Assembly (NCBI GenBank): GCA_963834365.1
Contig: CAWIBS010000035.1
Location: forward strand, 402,342 to 466,341
Length of the DNA: 64,000 nt
Source: CAWJAP01 sp963834365
GTDB taxonomy: Bacteria > Acidobacteriota > Vicinamibacteria > Vicinamibacterales > Vicinamibacteraceae
Direction of reading: 5' to 3'
Of this stretch, positions 11,541 to 20,348 are shown one piece after another. The translations under genes were made by a program, and so were the position numbers. Position 1 is the first letter of the stretch, and each line of letters opens with the position of its first letter. The notes beneath the pieces were generated by a model, which was not told the origin of the DNA, ran no database searches, and saw nothing but the letters and a program-made list of their open reading frames with translations.

Positions 11541-12409
11541 CGCTCGAGCTCCGTCCGGGTGTCCGTTCGAGCGTCCCGATACTTGACGATGACCGGAGTC
11601 GCGAGCGAGAGGCCCCACTCGGCGCCGGCGCCGACGGTGACCGCGCGCGCGCCGGGCACGACGACAGCCGCTTCCGGCACGACCAGCGGCTGGCCCGCTT
11701 CCGGGCGGATGATGCGGCCGTTCGGCAGATCGTAGAGCGGGGTGGACCCGGTCAGAATCGTGCCGGCAGCGATCACCGCGCCCGCCTTGACCACCGCGCC
11801 TTCGTAGATTCCGGTGTTCCCGCCGACCAGCACTTCGTCCTCGATGATGACGGGCAGCGCGCCGACCGGCTCGATCACGCCGCCGATCTGCGCCGCCGCG
11901 CTGATATGGACGTGGCGGCCGATCTGCGCGCACGAGCCGATGAGCGCGTGCGAGTCAACCAGCGTCCCTTCGCCGACCCAGGCCCCGATGTTGATGTACA
12001 TCGGCGGCATGCAGATGACGCCCGGAGCGACGTAGGCCCCGTCCCGAATCGTCGAGCCACCGGGCACCACACGGACGTTGGCCTCCGTCGTGAGCGGCTT
12101 GAGCGGCAGCGTGTCCTTGTCGAAGAACGGCCAGCGCCCGTGGTCGGACGACACGTCCGCGAGCACGCCGCACCGGAACCCGAGCAGGATGCCCTGCTTG
12201 ACCCAGGTGTTGACGCGCCAGCCGGTGGGTGCCGACGCATCGGGCTCCGCGGCCCGGACGTCCCCGGCGGACAGCGCGGCGCGAAGCGCCGCGAACACGT
12301 CGCGCGCCTCGTCGCGCCGCGCAGCCAGGTCGGCGGTCGCAAGCTCCGCGATGCGCGCCGCGCGAGCGTCGAGCCCGAGGATTCGCCGGGTGACGCGCCC
12401 GTCATCCAC
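11528..12409 (-). CDS. dapD: 2,3,4,5-tetrahydropyridine-2,6-dicarboxylate N-succinyltransferase
   Basis: Cytosolic trimeric left-handed beta-helix acyltransferase of 293 residues. It transfers succinate from succinyl-CoA to tetrahydrodipicolinate, which commits the operon to the succinylase route to DAP and lysine. The hexapeptide repeats are plain in the middle (GAYVAPGVICMPPMYINIGA, GEGTLVDSHALIGSCAQIG, VIIEDEVLVGGNTGIYEGA), with family blocks FFDKDTLPLKPL and VVPGGSTIRDGAYV. No frameshift. Its start overlaps the end of dapA by 8 bp and its end overlaps the start of dapE, indicating translational coupling. Confidence 0.93.
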   Translation of the reverse strand: MDDGRVTRRILGLDARAARIAELATADLAARRDEARDVFAALRAALSAGDVRAAEPDASAPTGWRVNTWVKQGILLGFRCGVLADVSSDHGRWPFFDKDTLPLKPLTTEANVRVVPGGSTIRDGAYVAPGVICMPPMYINIGAWVGEGTLVDSHALIGSCAQIGRHVHISAAAQIGGVIEPVGALPVIIEDEVLVGGNTGIYEGAVVKAGAVIAAGTILTGSTPLYDLPNGRIIRPEAGQPLVVPEAAVVVPGARAVTVGAGAEWGLSLATPVIVKYRDARTDTRTELERWIR

Positions 12410-13352
12410 GCGCTCCCGTGGCCGCGCCGTTGTGGGGAACCGCCGCCCGGACGTGCGACTCGCCCGCCGTCGTCAGCCCGAGATCGGCCAGCACGCGCTC
12501 GATGCGGGCGCGCGACTCGGCACGCGGGGAGACGAGCGGCAGCCGGTACCGCTCGGCGAGCAGCCCCATGCGGGCCATCGCCGCCTTGACCGGAATCGGA
12601 TTTGATTCGACGAAGTTGACCGCCATGAGCGGGAGGATCCGCGTGTGCACCTCGCGCGCCGCGGCCCAGTCGTTGCGCTCCACGGCTTCGATCATGCGGG
12701 CGAGCTCGCCGGGTGCTTCGTTCGACGCCACCGAAATGACGCCCACGCCACCCACCGACATCACCGGCAGCGCGATCAGATCGTCGCCGCTCAGCACGAG
12801 GAAGTCGGCGGGAACGATGCGGCAGACCTCGCAGATCTGGGCCATGTTCCCCGAGGCTTCCTTGACGCCGATGATGTTCGGAACGTCCGCGAGGCGGGCG
12901 AGCGTGGCGGGCTCGACGTTGCAGCCTGTCCGGCCCGGCACGTTGTAGACGACGATCGGCAGCGAGGACGACTCGGCAATCGCCTTGTAGTGCTGGAACA
13001 GGCCCTCCTGCGTGGGCTTGTTGTAGTACGGCGTGACCGAGAGGATGCCGTCGGCGCCCGCTTCGGTCATCGCGTGCACTGACTCGATGACCTCCCGCGT
13101 GTCGTAGCCGCCCGCGCCCGCCATCACCGGCACGCGCCCGGCGGCCGCTTCGACGACCAGCCTGACGACACGCTGCCGTTCCTCGCTCGAGAGCGTCGGG
13201 CTCTCACCCGTCGTGCCGCAGGGCACCAGGAAGTGGATACCTTCATCGATCTGACGCCTGGCAAGGCGTCGAATCGCGGGCTCGTCGAGCGAGCCGTCCG
13301 AGGTGAACGGCGTCACGAGCGCCGTGCCGCAGCCGGTGAACGCGGTTCGCAT
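12402..13352 (-). CDS. dapA: 4-hydroxy-tetrahydrodipicolinate synthase
   Basis: Class I aldolase-type TIM barrel of 316 residues that condenses pyruvate with aspartate semialdehyde. Catalytic features: LVPCGTTGESPTLS (pyruvate-binding Thr-Thr), SVTPYYNKPTQEGL, the proton-relay tyrosine in VVYNVPGRTGCNVEP and the Schiff-base lysine in NIIGVKEASGNM. The start is the ATG at 13352, three bases after the dapB stop; the end overlaps dapD. No frameshift. The C-terminus is about 20 residues longer than usual (SHVRAAVPHNGAATGARG) and rich in Ala/Gly. Confidence 0.93.
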   Translation of the reverse strand: MRTAFTGCGTALVTPFTSDGSLDEPAIRRLARRQIDEGIHFLVPCGTTGESPTLSSEERQRVVRLVVEAAAGRVPVMAGAGGYDTREVIESVHAMTEAGADGILSVTPYYNKPTQEGLFQHYKAIAESSSLPIVVYNVPGRTGCNVEPATLARLADVPNIIGVKEASGNMAQICEVCRIVPADFLVLSGDDLIALPVMSVGGVGVISVASNEAPGELARMIEAVERNDWAAAREVHTRILPLMAVNFVESNPIPVKAAMARMGLLAERYRLPLVSPRAESRARIERVLADLGLTTAGESHVRAAVPHNGAATGARG

Positions 13353-13355
13353 GAA

Positions 13356-14050
13356 TCACTCCAGTCCGAGAACCTGCCGCATCGTAAACCATCCCCGCCT
13401 GCCACGCACCCAGCGGGCGGCGACGAGCGCGCCGTGCGCGAAGGTCGCGCGATCGCGCACCGCATGCGTCAACGTCACGCTCTCGGCGGGACCGTCGAAT
13501 CCGACGGTGTGCGTCCCGGGAATGTGCCCGGCGCGAGTCGACGACATGTCCACGCCGCGCGAGAGCCCGCCGCGCTCGAGAGCGGCGCGAAGAGAGAGCG
13601 CCGTGCCCGACGGCGCATCCTTCTTCGCCGCGTGATGGGCTTCGTGAATGAAGGCGCCGTACGCGGCCGTGCGGCTCGAACAGGGCCGCGGCCCGCTCGA
13701 CCAGGGCGTCCAGCAGGTTCGCCCCGACCGAGAAGTTGGCGGCGACGACAGCGCCGATTCCGGCGGCTTCAATCGCCGATCGCACCCGCGCCTGATCGGC
13801 CTGCCAGCCCGTCGTGCCGACGACGAGGTTGGCGCCGAGGGCGCACAACCGCGGCAGGTTCGTCACGAATGCCTGTGGCTGCGACACGTCGATGACGACG
13901 TCCACACGGGCCCAGCGCTCAGCGGTCGTCGAGGGTGCCGGCCGAGTCGCGCGACACGATGCCCGCAATCTCGACCTCATGGGCCGGGGCCAGCGCCTCG
14001 ATCAAGCGGCCCATGCGGCCGTGCCCCACCACGATCACGCGACAGCTCAT
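13356..14050 (-). CDS. dapB: 4-hydroxy-tetrahydrodipicolinate reductase (two frameshifts)
   Basis: NAD(P)H-dependent reductase of about 231 residues acting after DapA. The ATG at 14050 overlaps the lysC stop (ATGA), a coupled start. The Rossmann motif is VIVVGHGRMGRLIEAL; NLVVGTTGW follows, and the catalytic/substrate block is EAHHAAKKDAPSGTAL, with the His-His and Lys expected for the family. The frame changes near 13922 and near 13670; the protein is continuous across both. It lies between lysC and dapA on the minus strand. Confidence 0.88.
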
Positions 14051-15432
14051 CGGCTCGCTCGATTCGTATAGAGCGGCAGACAGAACCTGTCGTGCAGGCG
14101 CGTCATCGCCTCGATCAGGTGTTCCGACGGCAGCACGACCGTGATGTTCCGACGGAACCCGGCCTGCGACACCATCCGGATCGGTAGTCCCTCGAGCGCG
14201 CCCACGACGTGCGGGCAGAGCGCCGGATCGGTCCGCAGCCGCTCCCCGACGGCACAGACCAGCGCCATGTCGTCGGTGGTGGACACCTGTGAGAACGCCG
14301 ACAGATCGGCGACGATGGCGTCGAGCGCCCGGCGATCGTCGATGGTCACCGACACGCTGACCTCCGACGTCGTCACCACGTCCACCGCGGTCCGGTGGCG
14401 CTCGAACACCTCGAACAGCCGCCGCAGGAACCCGTACGCCATCAGCATGCGCGTCGACACGACGTCGATGATCGTGACCGGGCGCTTGCACGCGATCGCC
14501 GTCAGCATCTCGCCGCCGGAGGCTTCGGCGGTGATCAGCGTGCCGGCCCCGTCGGCGCGCGACGAGTTGAGGATCCGGACGGGAATCGCTTCCGCGACCG
14601 CGGGGACGATCGTGCTCGGATGCAGGACCTTCGCGCCGAAGTAGGCGAGCTCCGACGCCTCGTCGAACGACAGCTTCGGTACGGTCCGCGTGTCCGCGAC
14701 AATCCGGGGGTCGGCCGTCTGCATGCCGTCGACATCGGTCCAGATCTGGATCTCCGACGCCCCGACGCAGACACCGAAAATGGACGCCGAATAGTCCGAT
14801 CCCCCACGTCCCAGCGTCGTCGTCACGCCGGCGGCGGTGGCGCCGACGAATCCGCCAACCACCGGAATGCCGCCGGACGCGACGATCGGCACCAGGACGT
14901 GCCGGCAGCGCGCCCGGGTCTCGTTCATCAGCGGCTGCGCCGGAATCGACGCATCGGTGACCAGGACCTCCCGGGCATCGACCCACCGCGTCGCCAGCCC
15001 CGCATCCTCGAGTGCAGCGGCGACGATCCGGCTGCTGAGGAGCTCACCGACCGCCGCCAGCGCATCCTGGAGCCGCGGCGACGCGTCGCGCAGGACGACC
15101 AGCGCGTGCGCCAGCGTTGCCAGTTCCCGGAGGTCGCTGTCGAGCGCGGACCGGAGTGCGGCTCGCCGCGCGGGATCGCGGACCGCGCCGCCAGCCGTCT
15201 CGTCGTGTCGGCGGCGGAGCTCGTCGAGAAGCCGCGTGACGTCAGCGGTCTCCGCAGCCGCCGCGTGCGCGGCCATCGTCAGCAGCGTGTCGGTCACCTT
15301 CGACAGCGCCGAGACCACCACGAGAGGGCCGTCGGCCCCGCCGCGTTCGCGCGCCGCGCGCACGATGGCCACCAGCCGGGAGATCGCGGCGGCGTCCTTC
15401 ACGGACGTGCCGCCAAACTTCATGACAATCAC
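14047..15432 (-). CDS. lysC: Aspartate kinase
   Basis: Aspartokinase of 461 residues, the first step of the aspartate family pathway. The GTG at 15432 is placed 6-7 bases after a GGAAGG site and reads V/MIVMKFGGTSVKDAAAI. Kinase-domain blocks are VVVSALSKVTDTLL, VVGGFVGATAAGVTTTLGRG, GSDYSASIFG and WTDVDGMQTADPR. Two ACT domains follow (from about residue 310: ITIIDVVSTRMLMAYGF-like and MALVCAVGERL), implying amino-acid feedback control. The domain form is monofunctional, without a homoserine dehydrogenase. It is the first gene of the lysC-dapB-dapA-dapD-dapE operon and is preceded by a terminator-like leader. Confidence 0.93.
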   Translation of the reverse strand: MIVMKFGGTSVKDAAAISRLVAIVRAARERGGADGPLVVVSALSKVTDTLLTMAAHAAAAETADVTRLLDELRRRHDETAGGAVRDPARRAALRSALDSDLRELATLAHALVVLRDASPRLQDALAAVGELLSSRIVAAALEDAGLATRWVDAREVLVTDASIPAQPLMNETRARCRHVLVPIVASGGIPVVGGFVGATAAGVTTTLGRGGSDYSASIFGVCVGASEIQIWTDVDGMQTADPRIVADTRTVPKLSFDEASELAYFGAKVLHPSTIVPAVAEAIPVRILNSSRADGAGTLITAEASGGEMLTAIACKRPVTIIDVVSTRMLMAYGFLRRLFEVFERHRTAVDVVTTSEVSVSVTIDDRRALDAIVADLSAFSQVSTTDDMALVCAVGERLRTDPALCPHVVGALEGLPIRMVSQAGFRRNITVVLPSEHLIEAMTRLHDRFCLPLYTNRASR

Positions 15433-15465
15433 AACAAGCCTTCCAGTGAAGAGCCTCGACGCTGC

Positions 15466-15504
15466 AAAAAAAACCCGCCGACTCGGTCAGGCCGCGTCGG
15501 CGGG
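15466..15504 (-). terminator. Rho-independent terminator in the lysC leader (candidate attenuator)
   Basis: On the minus strand, CCCGCCGA (15504-15497), a 15-base loop, then TCGGCGGG (15481-15474) is followed at once by eight T (15473-15466). It ends only 33 bases before the lysC GTG and lies downstream of the only visible promoter. Transcripts must therefore pass it to reach the operon, the arrangement of a transcription attenuator. A possible leader peptide lies upstream. Confidence 0.75.
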
Positions 15505-15529
15505 TAGGTCGGTGTCGTTGAGCGTGACG

Positions 15530-15586
15530 TCAGGACACGAATCGGCCCACCGAGCCATTGATGCTCCGCTTGATCGACGTTCGCAT
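15530..15586 (-). CDS. Possible leader peptide upstream of lysC
   Basis: An 18-residue open frame, MRTSIKRSINGSVGRFVS, runs from an ATG at 15586 to a TGA at 15532-15530, ending 26 bases before the terminator stem. An upstream in-frame ATG at 15619 would extend it to 29 residues with the added MRRARRIVTIH. It is not rich in lysine codons (one Lys), so a classical lysine attenuation peptide is not evident. Thr, Ile and Arg/Ser codons are present. Support is position only. Confidence 0.3.
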   Translation of the reverse strand: MRTSIKRSINGSVGRFVS

Positions 15587-15631
15587 GTGGATCGTGACGA
15601 TTCGACGTGCCCGGCGCATGGTTGAGTCGAT

Positions 15632-15660
15632 AGTATAGAGACGCCCCGGACGCGGGTCAA
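15632..15660 (-). promoter_or_regulatory. Sigma-70 type promoter for lysC-dapBADE
   Basis: On the minus strand, TTGACC (15660-15655), a 17-base spacer, then TATACT (15637-15632): close to consensus in both boxes and spacing. Transcription would start near 15625, about 190 bases ahead of lysC, giving a leader that contains the terminator at 15504-15466. The -35 box lies just 8 bases from the divergent gene start at 15668. Confidence 0.75.
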
Positions 15661-15667
15661 GAATCGG

Positions 15668-16135
15668 ATGCCCTCAGTCGATCACACGCTCGAGATGTCG
15701 GCCGATCCCGCGAAAGTGATCGCCGCGTTCTTCGACGAGGCCTCGCTCCGCGTCTGGTGGCGCATCGAGCGCGCGGTCGCCACGCCGCGCCTGCTGGGCG
15801 TCTACGCCGTCCAGTGGCCGACCACGGAGTTCGCCGACGAGCTGTTCGGTCCGCTCGGCGGGGTGTTCTACGGCACCGTCATGGACTACCGGGCGGAGCG
15901 GGAGTTCCTGGTGGCCGAGGCGCACTGGATCCCGCCCGCCAGTGAGGTCGTCGGCCCGATGGCGCTGCACGTGAGCTGCACGCCGTCGCCCCAGGCCGGG
16001 TTGACGCGCGTGCGCGTCCTGCAGACCGGCGGCAGCGATTCCGCGCGCTGGAAGCGGTACTACGAGATCATGGCGGCAAGCTGGACGGCCTCGCTCGCCG
16101 CCCTCAAGGATCTCCTCGAACAGCGCCGCCCCTGA
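15668..16135 (+). CDS. SRPBCC (START/AHSA1-like) domain protein
   Basis: Protein of 155 residues. The start MPSVDHTLEMSADPAKVIAA is followed by FFDEASLRVWW, a length and pattern (hydrophobic-cavity helix-grip fold, C-terminal long helix YYEIMAASWTASLAALKDLL) seen in SRPBCC/polyketide cyclase-like proteins. These bind hydrophobic ligands; no substrate can be inferred. It is divergent from lysC and shares the 235-bp spacer. A run of CAGTCGCC repeats starts at its 3' end. No frameshift. Confidence 0.7.
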   Translation: MPSVDHTLEMSADPAKVIAAFFDEASLRVWWRIERAVATPRLLGVYAVQWPTTEFADELFGPLGGVFYGTVMDYRAEREFLVAEAHWIPPASEVVGPMALHVSCTPSPQAGLTRVRVLQTGGSDSARWKRYYEIMAASWTASLAALKDLLEQRRP

Positions 16136-16140
16136 CCGCG

Positions 16141-16196
16141 CCAGTCCCCTAGTCGCCCAGTCGCCCAGTCGCCCAGTCGCCCAGTCGCCTAGTCCC
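16141..16196. repeat. Tandem AGTCGCCC octamer run
   Basis: About six 8-bp units (AGTCCCCT, then AGTCGCCC four times, AGTCGCCT, AGTCCCCG) fill the whole spacer between the SRPBCC gene and the convergent pyruvate kinase gene. The pyruvate kinase stop codon (TAG on the minus strand, 16191-16189) is part of the repeat. Confidence 0.85.
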
Positions 16197-17611
16197 CGTC
16201 CAGCCTGCGAATCCCCAGGAAGTTCGTGTCCGGCCGCGTCAGATCCGCGCTCACGCTCACGAAGACGACGATGGCACCTTCCGGAAGGAAGCCGCCGTCC
16301 CGCAAGTGCCGCTCGATCACGATCCCCGTGGTGTCGAACTCGACCACGAGCGGCGTGACGCCGCGCCACAGTGCGAGCCGTCGCGCCAGCACGTCGTTCG
16401 GCGTCACGGCAAAGATGGGCACGTGCGGCCGGAACGCCGACAGCATGCGCGCGGTCTTGCCCGCCCGGGTCACCGCGACCACCGCGGCCGCATGGCCGCC
16501 GGCCGCCAGCGTGACGGCGGCCTCACAGAGCGCGCGGTTGTGAGGCACGCCCGTCACCTCGAAGCCCGGCTCGATCTCGAGCGACGGACGGATCGCCTCG
16601 GCGTCGCGAATCACATGATCGAGGGTCTGCACGGTCCGCGTCGGATCGACCCCCACCGCCGTTTCGCCGGTGAGCATGATGGCATCCACCGCATCGTCCA
16701 CCGCGTTGGCGGCGTCGCTCACCTCCGCACGGGTCGGCCGCGGCTCGGTGCGCATCGAGTCGAAGACCTGCGTCGCGACGATCACCGGCCGGCCGCGCAG
16801 GCGCGCGCGACGGGTGATCTCCTTCTGGATGCGGGGCACGCGTTCGAAGGCCACCTCGAGCCCGAGGTCGCCGCGCGCCACCATGACGCGCGTCCGACAC
16901 CTCGAGAATCCGGTCGATGTTCTCGACCGCGGCCGGACGCTCGATCTTCGCGATGAGGGGCGTCTGGCCGTCGCCACGAGCCGCCATGATCTCGCGGGCC
17001 CGCTCGAGATCGGCCGCCGTCTGCACGAAACTGAGCGCCACCATGTCCACCCCGTGATCGAGGCCGAACCGGAGGTCGTCGAGATCCTTCGCCGTGAGCG
17101 CGGAGGCCGGCAGCTTGACGTCGGGCATGTTGATGCCCTTGTGCTCCCCGAGCAGCCCTCCGGCCACGACCCGTGTCTCGACCGTCGTGCCGTCCGACGA
17201 CTCGACCTTCAGCTCGATCCGTCCGTCGTCGAGCAGGAGTCGATCGCCACCCGTGACCGAGGCGGCCAGGCCGGCGTAGGTGGTCGCGACGCGGCCGGCC
17301 TCCCCGACGAAGTCGCCGGTCACGATCTGGAGGGCGCCGCCAGGCTCGAGGTCGAGCGGCGTGCCGCCCGCGAGCCGGCCGGTGCGAATCTTCGGACCGC
17401 TCAGATCCTGCAGGACCGCCACGTGGCGCCCGGCGCGGCTGGCCGCCTGCCGGATGCGGGCGAGTGACTCGCCGTGCTGGGCGTGCGTGCCGTGCGAGAA
17501 GTTCAGGCGGAAGACGTCGGTACCGGCACCAATCAGCTCGTCGATCGCCGTATCACTCGAGCACGCAGGCCCGATGGTCGCGATGATCTTGGTCAGTCGG
17601 CTCACAGGCAT
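16189..17611 (-). CDS. pyk: Pyruvate kinase (one frameshift)
   Basis: Glycolytic enzyme making pyruvate and ATP from phosphoenolpyruvate and ADP; about 473 residues, normal length. The ATG at 17611 gives MPVSRLTKIIATIGPACSSD, followed by VFRLNFSHGTHAQH, LQDLSGPKIRTG, the B domain, LPASALTAKDLDDLRFGLDH, the catalytic-lysine block LIAKIERPAAVENIDRILE, then VMVARGDLGLEV and the TGETAVG block, with a C-terminal allosteric-type domain. One frame change near 16895 separates LEVSDA from VMVARGDLG. The last codons (GDGD-stop) merge into the AGTCGCCC repeat. Its start is only 13 bases from the divergent gene at 17625. Confidence 0.92.
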
Positions 17612-17624
17612 AGTGTAGGTTAGG

Positions 17625-17858
17625 ATGAGTCTGGTGATGTCAATGACGTTGGATCACTGGCTGGCTGCGGCGCGCGCCGATGCCGAGCGCCGGGCGCTGC
17701 CTGAACTGCTCCCCCTGCTCGAATCGTTGCGAACCACCCTCGCCCGCTTACGCGCCGCCGACTGGAACGACTCCATGGCGGGACAGATCGACGCCAGCCG
17801 GGGCAGCTGGCCTGGCGAGTCGCGCTGGCCCGGGCGCGACGATGGGCGTCGGGTCTGA
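17625..17858 (+). CDS. Small helical protein ahead of an amidase (unknown function)
   Basis: A 77-residue frame with candidate ATGs at 17625, 17637 and 17643. The core MTLDHWLAAARADAERRALP, then ELLPLLESLRTTLARLRAAD, is helical and alanine/leucine rich. The last third overlaps the amidase start (17842) in another frame. A short acidic-helical protein directly before a GatA-type amidase suggests a partner or coupling role. This is by position only; it is not recognisable as GatC. If the 17643 start is used, 31 bases separate it from the divergent pyruvate kinase. Confidence 0.5.
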   Translation: MSLVMSMTLDHWLAAARADAERRALPELLPLLESLRTTLARLRAADWNDSMAGQIDASRGSWPGESRWPGRDDGRRV

Positions 17859-19267
17859 CGTGCCGGACCTGACTTCCCTGACCATCGCAGAGGCCGCCCG
17901 CCAGCTGCGCTCGGGCGCCTTGCACTCCCGCGATCTCACCGAGCTGGCACTGTCGCGGATCGAGGCCGACAATGCGTCGGCTGAACGCCTTCATCGCCGT
18001 CACCGCGCCGCCTGGCGCGCGAGCAGGCCGCGCGCGCCGATGCGGAGCTCGCCTCGGGGATCGATCGCGGGGCGCTTCAGGGCATTCCGATCTCGCTGAA
18101 GGATCTCTTCGACGTCGAGGGGCTGCCCACCTCCGCGGCATCGCGGGTGCGTGACGGCCATCGGGCCGGTGCCGACGCGGCGATCGTGGCCAACCTCCGG
18201 CGGGCCGGCGTGGTCTTCGTCGGCAAGACGAACCTGCACGAGTTCGCGCTCGGCACGACCAGCGAGGACTCGGCCTACGGGCCGGCGCGCCATCCCGTGG
18301 ATCCGACGCGATCGCCCGGCGGATCGAGCGGCGGATCCGCCGCGTCGGTCGTCGCCGGCATGTGTCTCGCCACCGTCGGCTCCGACACCGGGGGATCGGT
18401 CCGCATTCCGGCGGCGGCCTGCGGCCTGGTCGGCTTGAAGCCGGCTTTCGGAGAAGTGCCTGTTCGACGGCGTCGTGCCGCTGAGCCGCCACCTCGATCA
18501 CGTCGGTCCGCTGGCCAAGAGCGTGGAAGACGTGCGCCTGATGTTCGACGGGCTTCGCGGCCGGGCGGTGTCCCTGTCCGCGCCCGTGGAGCCCACCGCG
18601 CCTTGCGGGCGTGACGGCTGGCATCCCGCGCGGGTATCTGCTCGATCGGCTGCAGGACGAGGTCCGTGAGGCCTTCGAGTCGGCAGTGGCCCGCCTGCGC
18701 GAGGCAGGTCTGTCGTTACGGGATGTCGCGCTGCCGCACGCGTCGGACACACCCGCGGTCTACCTCACCCTTTGTCTCGCCGAAGCCGCGGCCGTGCATG
18801 CCCGGACACTCGAAACGATGCCGGAGGCCTACACCACGCCGGTTCGGCTCCGTCTCGAGATGGGCCGCTACATCGCCGGCGAGGACTACGTGCGCGCACT
18901 GAACGGGCAGGAGGTGCTGCGGGACGAGGTCGACGCCGCGCTCGCCACCTGCGACGTGCTGATGCTGCCGACGCTGCCGATCCTGGCGCCGCCGATCGGC
19001 GCGCCGACCATCCGCGTGGGTGACAGTGACGAGCCGGTGCGGAACATCATGCTCCGCCTCACGCAGCTGTTCAACCTCACACGGCATCCAGCGATGACGT
19101 TGCCCGTTGGCGTGTCGGCCGAGGGCCTGGCCATCGGGCTGCAGCTCGTGGGCTCGTCCACCGAGCGGCTGCTGGATGTGGCCGCAGCCGTGGAGGCGGC
19201 GCTGCGACACGGGGACGGGAGCCTCGCTGGCAATGCGGCCGGGGCTCCCGTCCCCGATATCGACTGA
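17842..19267 (+). CDS. Amidase-signature family amidase, GatA-like (four frameshifts)
   Basis: Amidase signature enzyme of about 470 residues with a Ser-cisSer-Lys triad: Lys in ISLKDLFDVEGLPTSAAS, the Gly/Ser-rich motif RSPGGSSGGSAASVVAG, and the nucleophile block TVGSDTGGSVRIPAAACGLV. It starts MGVGSDVPDLTSLTIAEAAR and ends with VMLPTLPILAPP-like and GLQLVGSSTER blocks. The frame changes near 17970, 18010, 18455 and 18600, each with continuous family sequence. It could be GatA of an Asp/Glu-tRNA amidotransferase, but no gatB or gatC is near, so a general amidase is more likely. The stop overlaps the start of the next gene (TGATG). Confidence 0.82.
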
Positions 19268-20289
19268 TGCTGTTCGCACCGATTTTCCACGCCTGGGAGC
19301 GCCGCATTCACGCCGCGACACCGGATCGCGTCGTGCGTCCGTTCGAATGGGGATTCGAGTGGGCCGGGCTGGACGATCGCACCGCGGGCGACCGTCCCCT
19401 GGCGCACTTCGCCGACACCGTCGCCGGGATCATGGCGGACACGGCGGCGTTCTACGCGACCACCCCCGCGCCCTCGGCTGAACTGGATGCGCACGGGGTC
19501 GTCCGATTCGACAGCGCGCTGCGTACCCCGCATGCCGAGAACAACGTCGTCCACGCGCGCTATTTTCCGTCGGCCGATCGCACGCGACGGGCGGCGGTGG
19601 TCGTGCTGCCGCAGTGGAACTCGGATGGTGACGGCCACGTCGGGCTGAGCCGCCTGCTGGCGCGCTTCGGCATGAGCGCGCTGAGACTGAGCCTGCCTTA
19701 TCACGACCTGCGCATGCCGCCCGAGCTCAGTCGCGCCGACTACATCGTCAGTGCGAACGTCGGACGGACCCTGCAGGTCTGCCGGCAGGCCGTGCTCGAC
19801 GCGCGTCGCGCGGTCATGTGGCTCGCGGAGCGCGGATACGAGCGGGTCGGCATCCTCGGGACGAGCCTCGGCTCATGCCTCTCGATGCTGACGGCGGCGC
19901 ACGAACCGCTCGTCCGAGCTGCGGCGCTCAATCACGTGTCGCCGTTCTTCGCCGACGTGGTCTGGGACGGGCTGTCCACGCAGCACGTCCGGGCCGGCCT
20001 CGAGGGCCGCATCACGCTCGACGATCTGCGGCGGCTGTGGCTGCCGATCAGCCCGCACCCGCATCTCGCGCGCATGCGACGCACGCCCACGCTGCTCGTC
20101 TACGCCCGGTACGATCTCACCTTCCCGGTCGGCCTCTCGAAGCGCCTCGTCGCCGATTTCCGCGCGATGGACCTGCCGCACCAGGTCGTCATGCTGCCGT
20201 GCGGCCACTACAGCACCGGTGTGTCGCCGTTCAAGTGGCTGGACGGCTACGTGCTCACGAAGTTCCTGCACCGGATGTTGAAAGCCTGA
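19267..20289 (+). CDS. Alpha/beta hydrolase (ABHD18/DUF2048-like)
   Basis: Protein of 340 residues. After an N-terminal region (MLFAPIFHAWERRIHAATPD, FEWGFEWAGLDD) comes an alpha/beta hydrolase core: VVVLPQWNSDGDGHVGLSRL, the nucleophile elbow VGILGTSLGSCLSM, a likely acid in VYARYDLTFPVGLSKRLVAD and a late histidine in MLPCGHYSTGVSPFKWLDG. The GTSLGS elbow and CGHYSTG end resemble the ABHD18/DUF2048 group. The substrate is unknown. It is coupled to the amidase by a one-base stop/start overlap, so the two are co-expressed. No frameshift. Confidence 0.75.
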   Translation: MLFAPIFHAWERRIHAATPDRVVRPFEWGFEWAGLDDRTAGDRPLAHFADTVAGIMADTAAFYATTPAPSAELDAHGVVRFDSALRTPHAENNVVHARYFPSADRTRRAAVVVLPQWNSDGDGHVGLSRLLARFGMSALRLSLPYHDLRMPPELSRADYIVSANVGRTLQVCRQAVLDARRAVMWLAERGYERVGILGTSLGSCLSMLTAAHEPLVRAAALNHVSPFFADVVWDGLSTQHVRAGLEGRITLDDLRRLWLPISPHPHLARMRRTPTLLVYARYDLTFPVGLSKRLVADFRAMDLPHQVVMLPCGHYSTGVSPFKWLDGYVLTKFLHRMLKA

Positions 20290-20348
20290 AAAGGGCGCCG
20301 TGACCGCAGGTGCCTCGACCAGGTGACCCCGCGGCTGAAGCCTCGGGG

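Noticed and set aside
15433..15625. Lysine riboswitch (L box) in the lysC leader
   Set aside because: The conserved L-box words and the multi-helix core are not visible, and the leader is shorter than a full L box plus expression platform; a covariance search would settle it.
17842..19267. GatA of a GatCAB amidotransferase
   Set aside because: The signature fits, but no gatB or gatC is near and the small upstream protein is not recognisably GatC; left as a GatA-like amidase.
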